From: Candidatus Melainabacteria bacterium
GTDB taxonomy: Bacteria > Actinomycetota > Actinomycetes > Mycobacteriales > Pseudonocardiaceae
NCBI GenBank assembly: GCA_903970565.1
Contig: CAJCJE010000277.1
Coordinates: 1 to 6,831, forward strand
Direction of reading: 5' to 3'
DNA: 6,831 bases
Shown: in pieces, positions 4,969-6,831 of the stretch
Numbering within the stretch: position 1 is the first letter of the stretch
Layout: every line of letters begins with the position of its first letter
Translations under genes and position numbers: made by a program
The notes under the pieces: model-generated
The model's database searches: none
What the model saw: the letters and a program-made list of their open reading frames with translations, nothing else
Told to the model about the DNA's origin: nothing

Positions 4969-6282
4969 ATGACCAGCCAACAAGCAGCCACGCTCATGTT
5001 CGATCTGGCACTGATCCTGGCCGCGGCCCACTTGTTGGGCGCGCTGGCCCGGCGACTCGACCAACCACCGGTCATCGGCGAGATCCTCGCCGGCATCCTG
5101 CTCGGGCCGAGCCTGTTCCACGGCAGCCTGTCCGCGACGCTGTTCCCGATGGACGTGCGACCCGCGCTCGCCGCGCTGGCCGACATCGGCGTGGCGGTGT
5201 TCATGTTCGTGGTCGGCCTCGAACTCGACCACAAGCTGCTGCGCAACAGTCGCGCCACCGCGATCGGCATGTCGGTCGGCTCGATCGCGCTGGCCTTCGG
5301 CCTCGGCTCGCTGCTGGCCCTCTACCTCTGGCACGACCACAAGGCATCCAGCCACCTGGCCTTCGTCCTGTTCGTCGGCGCTGCCATGTCCATCACCGCG
5401 TTCCCGGTGCTGGCCCGAATCCTGACCGACCGGGGTATGGCGCGGACCGAACTCGGCGGACTGGCGATGGCCGGCGCCGCCGTCGGGGACGTCCTGGCCT
5501 GGACCCTGCTGGCGGCCATCCTCGCCTTCACCGACAGCCAGCAGTCCTGGCACATCCTGCTCGTGCTGCCCTACGTCCCGATCATGCTGTTCGTGGTCCG
5601 GCCGCTGCTGGGCAAACTGGTCGCGGCCCGCTTCGGCGATGGCAAGCTGACCGTCGGATTCCTCGTCGTGCTGATCGTGCTGCTGCTGGTCTCCGGCGGC
5701 CTCACCGAATGGTTCGGCCTGCACTTCATCTTCGGCGCGTTCTTCGCCGGCGCGATCATGCCGCGCCAGGGCACCGCCCGACTGCGCGCGGAGATCCGGG
5801 ACCGGGTCGGCATGGTCAGTGGGGTTCTGCTGCTGCCGGTGTACTTCGCCGTCGCCGGGTTGAACGTCAACCTCTCCACCGTCGGCGCCAGGGGCCTCGG
5901 CGAACTCGGCCTGATCCTGGTGGTCGCCGTTGGCGGCAAGTTCATCGGCGCCTACACCGGTTCCCGCGTCACCGGCATGTCCGCCCGGCAGTCGACCACG
6001 CTGGGCATCCTGATGAACACCCGTGGCCTGACCGAACTGATCATCCTGAGCGTCGGCCTCCAGCTGCACCTGCTCGATTCGAGCCTCTACTCGCTGATGG
6101 TGGTGATGGCCGTGGTGACCACCGCGATGACCGGTCCGCTGCTGCGCCTGAGCTACCCCCGCCAGCAGCTCGACGCGGACCTGCTGATCCTGCCCGCGGA
6201 CCACTCGAACGCCGGGTCCGCGCAGCGGGTGAGCGTCGGCGTCGGTGAGCGGCCGGTCGGTTCCGAGGCGTCGAAGGAGTAG
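4969..6282 (+). CDS. CPA2-family (KefB-like) cation/proton antiporter
   Basis: 437 residues, an integral membrane protein with about 12-13 hydrophobic segments between residues 5 and 395 (Na+/H+ exchanger fold). It would swap Na+ or K+ for H+ across the cytoplasmic membrane for ion and pH balance. Family signatures are QPPVIGEILAGILLGPSL (32-49), VGLELD (82-87), SITAFPVLARIL (141-152), GDVLAW (173-178) with Asp174 as the likely ion/proton-binding acid, FGAFFAGAIMP (255-265) and NTRGLTELIIL (350-360). The residue before Asp174 is Gly where many relatives have Asn or Asp. The protein ends with a roughly 40-residue hydrophilic tail. It lacks the TrkA-N (KTN) and USP-like domains that regulate longer members, so gating must differ or need a partner. 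The start at 4969 is supported by TAGGGA 8 bases upstream. The next gene begins 36 bases after the stop and may be partly co-transcribed. Antiporters of this type also occur beside ionophore and other natural-product clusters, but nothing here shows that. The ion specificity cannot be read from sequence. Confidence 0.92.
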   Translation: MTSQQAATLMFDLALILAAAHLLGALARRLDQPPVIGEILAGILLGPSLFHGSLSATLFPMDVRPALAALADIGVAVFMFVVGLELDHKLLRNSRATAIGMSVGSIALAFGLGSLLALYLWHDHKASSHLAFVLFVGAAMSITAFPVLARILTDRGMARTELGGLAMAGAAVGDVLAWTLLAAILAFTDSQQSWHILLVLPYVPIMLFVVRPLLGKLVAARFGDGKLTVGFLVVLIVLLLVSGGLTEWFGLHFIFGAFFAGAIMPRQGTARLRAEIRDRVGMVSGVLLLPVYFAVAGLNVNLSTVGARGLGELGLILVVAVGGKFIGAYTGSRVTGMSARQSTTLGILMNTRGLTELIILSVGLQLHLLDSSLYSLMVVMAVVTTAMTGPLLRLSYPRQQLDADLLILPADHSNAGSAQRVSVGVGERPVGSEASKE

Positions 6283-6305
6283 CGAACCCGGCGGCGGCTC
6301 GGACG

Positions 6306-6311
6306 TAGAGT
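6306..6311 (+). promoter_or_regulatory. -10 box of a probable leaderless transcript for the SRPBCC gene
   Basis: TAGAGT fits the actinobacterial TANNNT -10 pattern and ends 7 bases before the ATG at 6319. That puts the expected transcription start at or next to the A of the start codon. No clear Shine-Dalgarno sequence or -35 box is visible. Leaderless mRNAs of this form are common in actinomycetes. Confidence 0.5.
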
Positions 6312-6318
6312 TGACGGC

Positions 6319-6789
6319 ATGGCAGATACAGACGTGGAACGGTTCGAGGTGACGCGGCAGATCGCGGCGAGTCCAGCGGCGATCTTCGCCGTGCTCCGCG
6401 ATCCCAAGGGGCATGTGCTCATCGACAGCTCGGGGATGTTGCAGTCAGCAGAAGGTGAACCGGTCGGCGCGGTCGCGGACAGCTTCGTCGTGCACATGGA
6501 CCGCGAATCCCTCGGCGACCTGCCGATGGGCAAGTACGACGTCACGGTGATCATCACCCGTTTCGCCGAGAACGCCGAGCTGGAATGGACCATCTCCGGC
6601 GCCATCCAGCCGCCGATCAAGCATCTCTACGGCTACCGGCTGGAACCAACCGAAACGGGCACTCTGGTCACGTCCTACTACGACTGGAGCCAGATCGAGG
6701 ACCGCTACCGCGAGTCGGGCATCTTCCCGGTCATTCCGGAGGCCGGGCTCAAGGCGACCCTCGGCATCCTGGCCCGTAACGTCGAATAG
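6319..6789 (+). CDS. SRPBCC-family (START/Bet v1-like) small protein
   Basis: 156 residues, cytoplasmic, with no signal peptide or membrane segment. The pattern fits the SRPBCC fold, a beta-sheet wrapped on a long C-terminal helix with a deep hydrophobic ligand pocket. A first strand (FEVTRQIAA, 9-17) leads into the family's helical SPAAIFAVLRDPKGH (18-32). It is followed by the IDSSGMLQSAEGEPVGAVAD stretch (35-54), strands SFVVHM, YDVTVIITRF, LEWTISG, HLYGYRLEP and GTLVTSYYDW (55-123), and a C-terminal helix (about 139-156, ending LGILARNVE). Members include polyketide cyclases, lipid carriers and many proteins of unknown role; no catalytic signature tells which applies here. Databases often label such proteins 'polyketide cyclase/dehydrase', but there is no polyketide gene in the window to support that. 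It starts 36 bases after the antiporter stop, has its own leaderless-type promoter, and ends 20 bases before a terminator hairpin, so it is probably the last gene of its unit. Confidence 0.82.
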   Translation: MADTDVERFEVTRQIAASPAAIFAVLRDPKGHVLIDSSGMLQSAEGEPVGAVADSFVVHMDRESLGDLPMGKYDVTVIITRFAENAELEWTISGAIQPPIKHLYGYRLEPTETGTLVTSYYDWSQIEDRYRESGIFPVIPEAGLKATLGILARNVE

Positions 6790-6809
6790 CCGTCGGAGGG
6801 CAGCGTGTT

Positions 6810-6831
6810 CCGGGGCGGTTTCCCGCCCCGG
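6810..6831 (+). terminator. hairpin terminator after the SRPBCC gene (at window edge)
   Basis: CCGGGGCGG (6810-6818) pairs perfectly with CCGCCCCGG (6823-6831) around a TTTC loop. It begins 20 bases after the stop. The window ends at the last stem base, so a T tract or longer stem cannot be judged. Confidence 0.7.

Noticed and set aside
4741..6414. A 557-residue - strand open frame opposite the antiporter
   Set aside because: Its Gln/Asp/Gly/His-rich low-complexity translation is the antisense of a Leu/Val-rich membrane protein gene with strong third-position GC. It has no start signal and no family.
3820..6789. MarR, antiporter and SRPBCC genes as a single operon
   Set aside because: A strong hairpin follows marR, 657 bases separate it from the antiporter, and separate promoter-like elements precede both later genes.

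Overview
The window is 6.8 kb of high-GC DNA, with codons that strongly favour G or C in the third position. It carries a MarR regulator, a CPA2 antiporter, an SRPBCC protein and a secreted carbohydrate-active protein under a LacI-type operator. All of this points to a filamentous actinomycete (Streptomyces or Pseudonocardiales type). The genus cannot be fixed from the sequence. I found no tRNA, rRNA, CRISPR array or insertion sequence.

Layout. (1) Bases 2-649, + strand: the 3' end of a gene that starts outside the window, encoding a carboxypeptidase-regulatory-like (beta-sandwich) domain. (2) Bases 650-957: a convergent gap with degenerate repeats and a perfect 16-bp-stem hairpin that probably terminates transcription from both sides. 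(3) Bases 958-3297, - strand: a 779-residue secreted protein with a signal peptide, an F5/8 type C (discoidin, CBM32-like) module, a proline linker and a long parallel-beta-helix region that looks duplicated. (4) Bases 3298-3819: its promoter region, with a TTGACA-type promoter, a perfect 14-bp LacI-family operator at the expected start site and a second 12-bp palindrome 72 bp away. (5) Bases 3820-4311, +: a MarR-family regulator followed by a strong hairpin. (6) Bases 4350-4968: a long AT-richer gap with paired hairpins and a good promoter. (7) Bases 4969-6282, +: a CPA2 (KefB-like) cation/proton antiporter. (8) Bases 6319-6789, +: an SRPBCC-fold protein, probably made from a leaderless transcript, followed by a terminator hairpin at the window edge.

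How it fits together. The secreted protein with its operator looks like a sugar-induced polysaccharide-utilisation gene, controlled by a LacI-family repressor that is not encoded in this window. The MarR, antiporter and SRPBCC genes run in one direction, but each has its own probable start or stop signals, so a single operon is not evident. I see no clearly new multi-gene system. The points most worth checking are the two-operator promoter, the uncharacterised beta-helix enzyme, the structured leader before the antiporter, and the repeats before marR.
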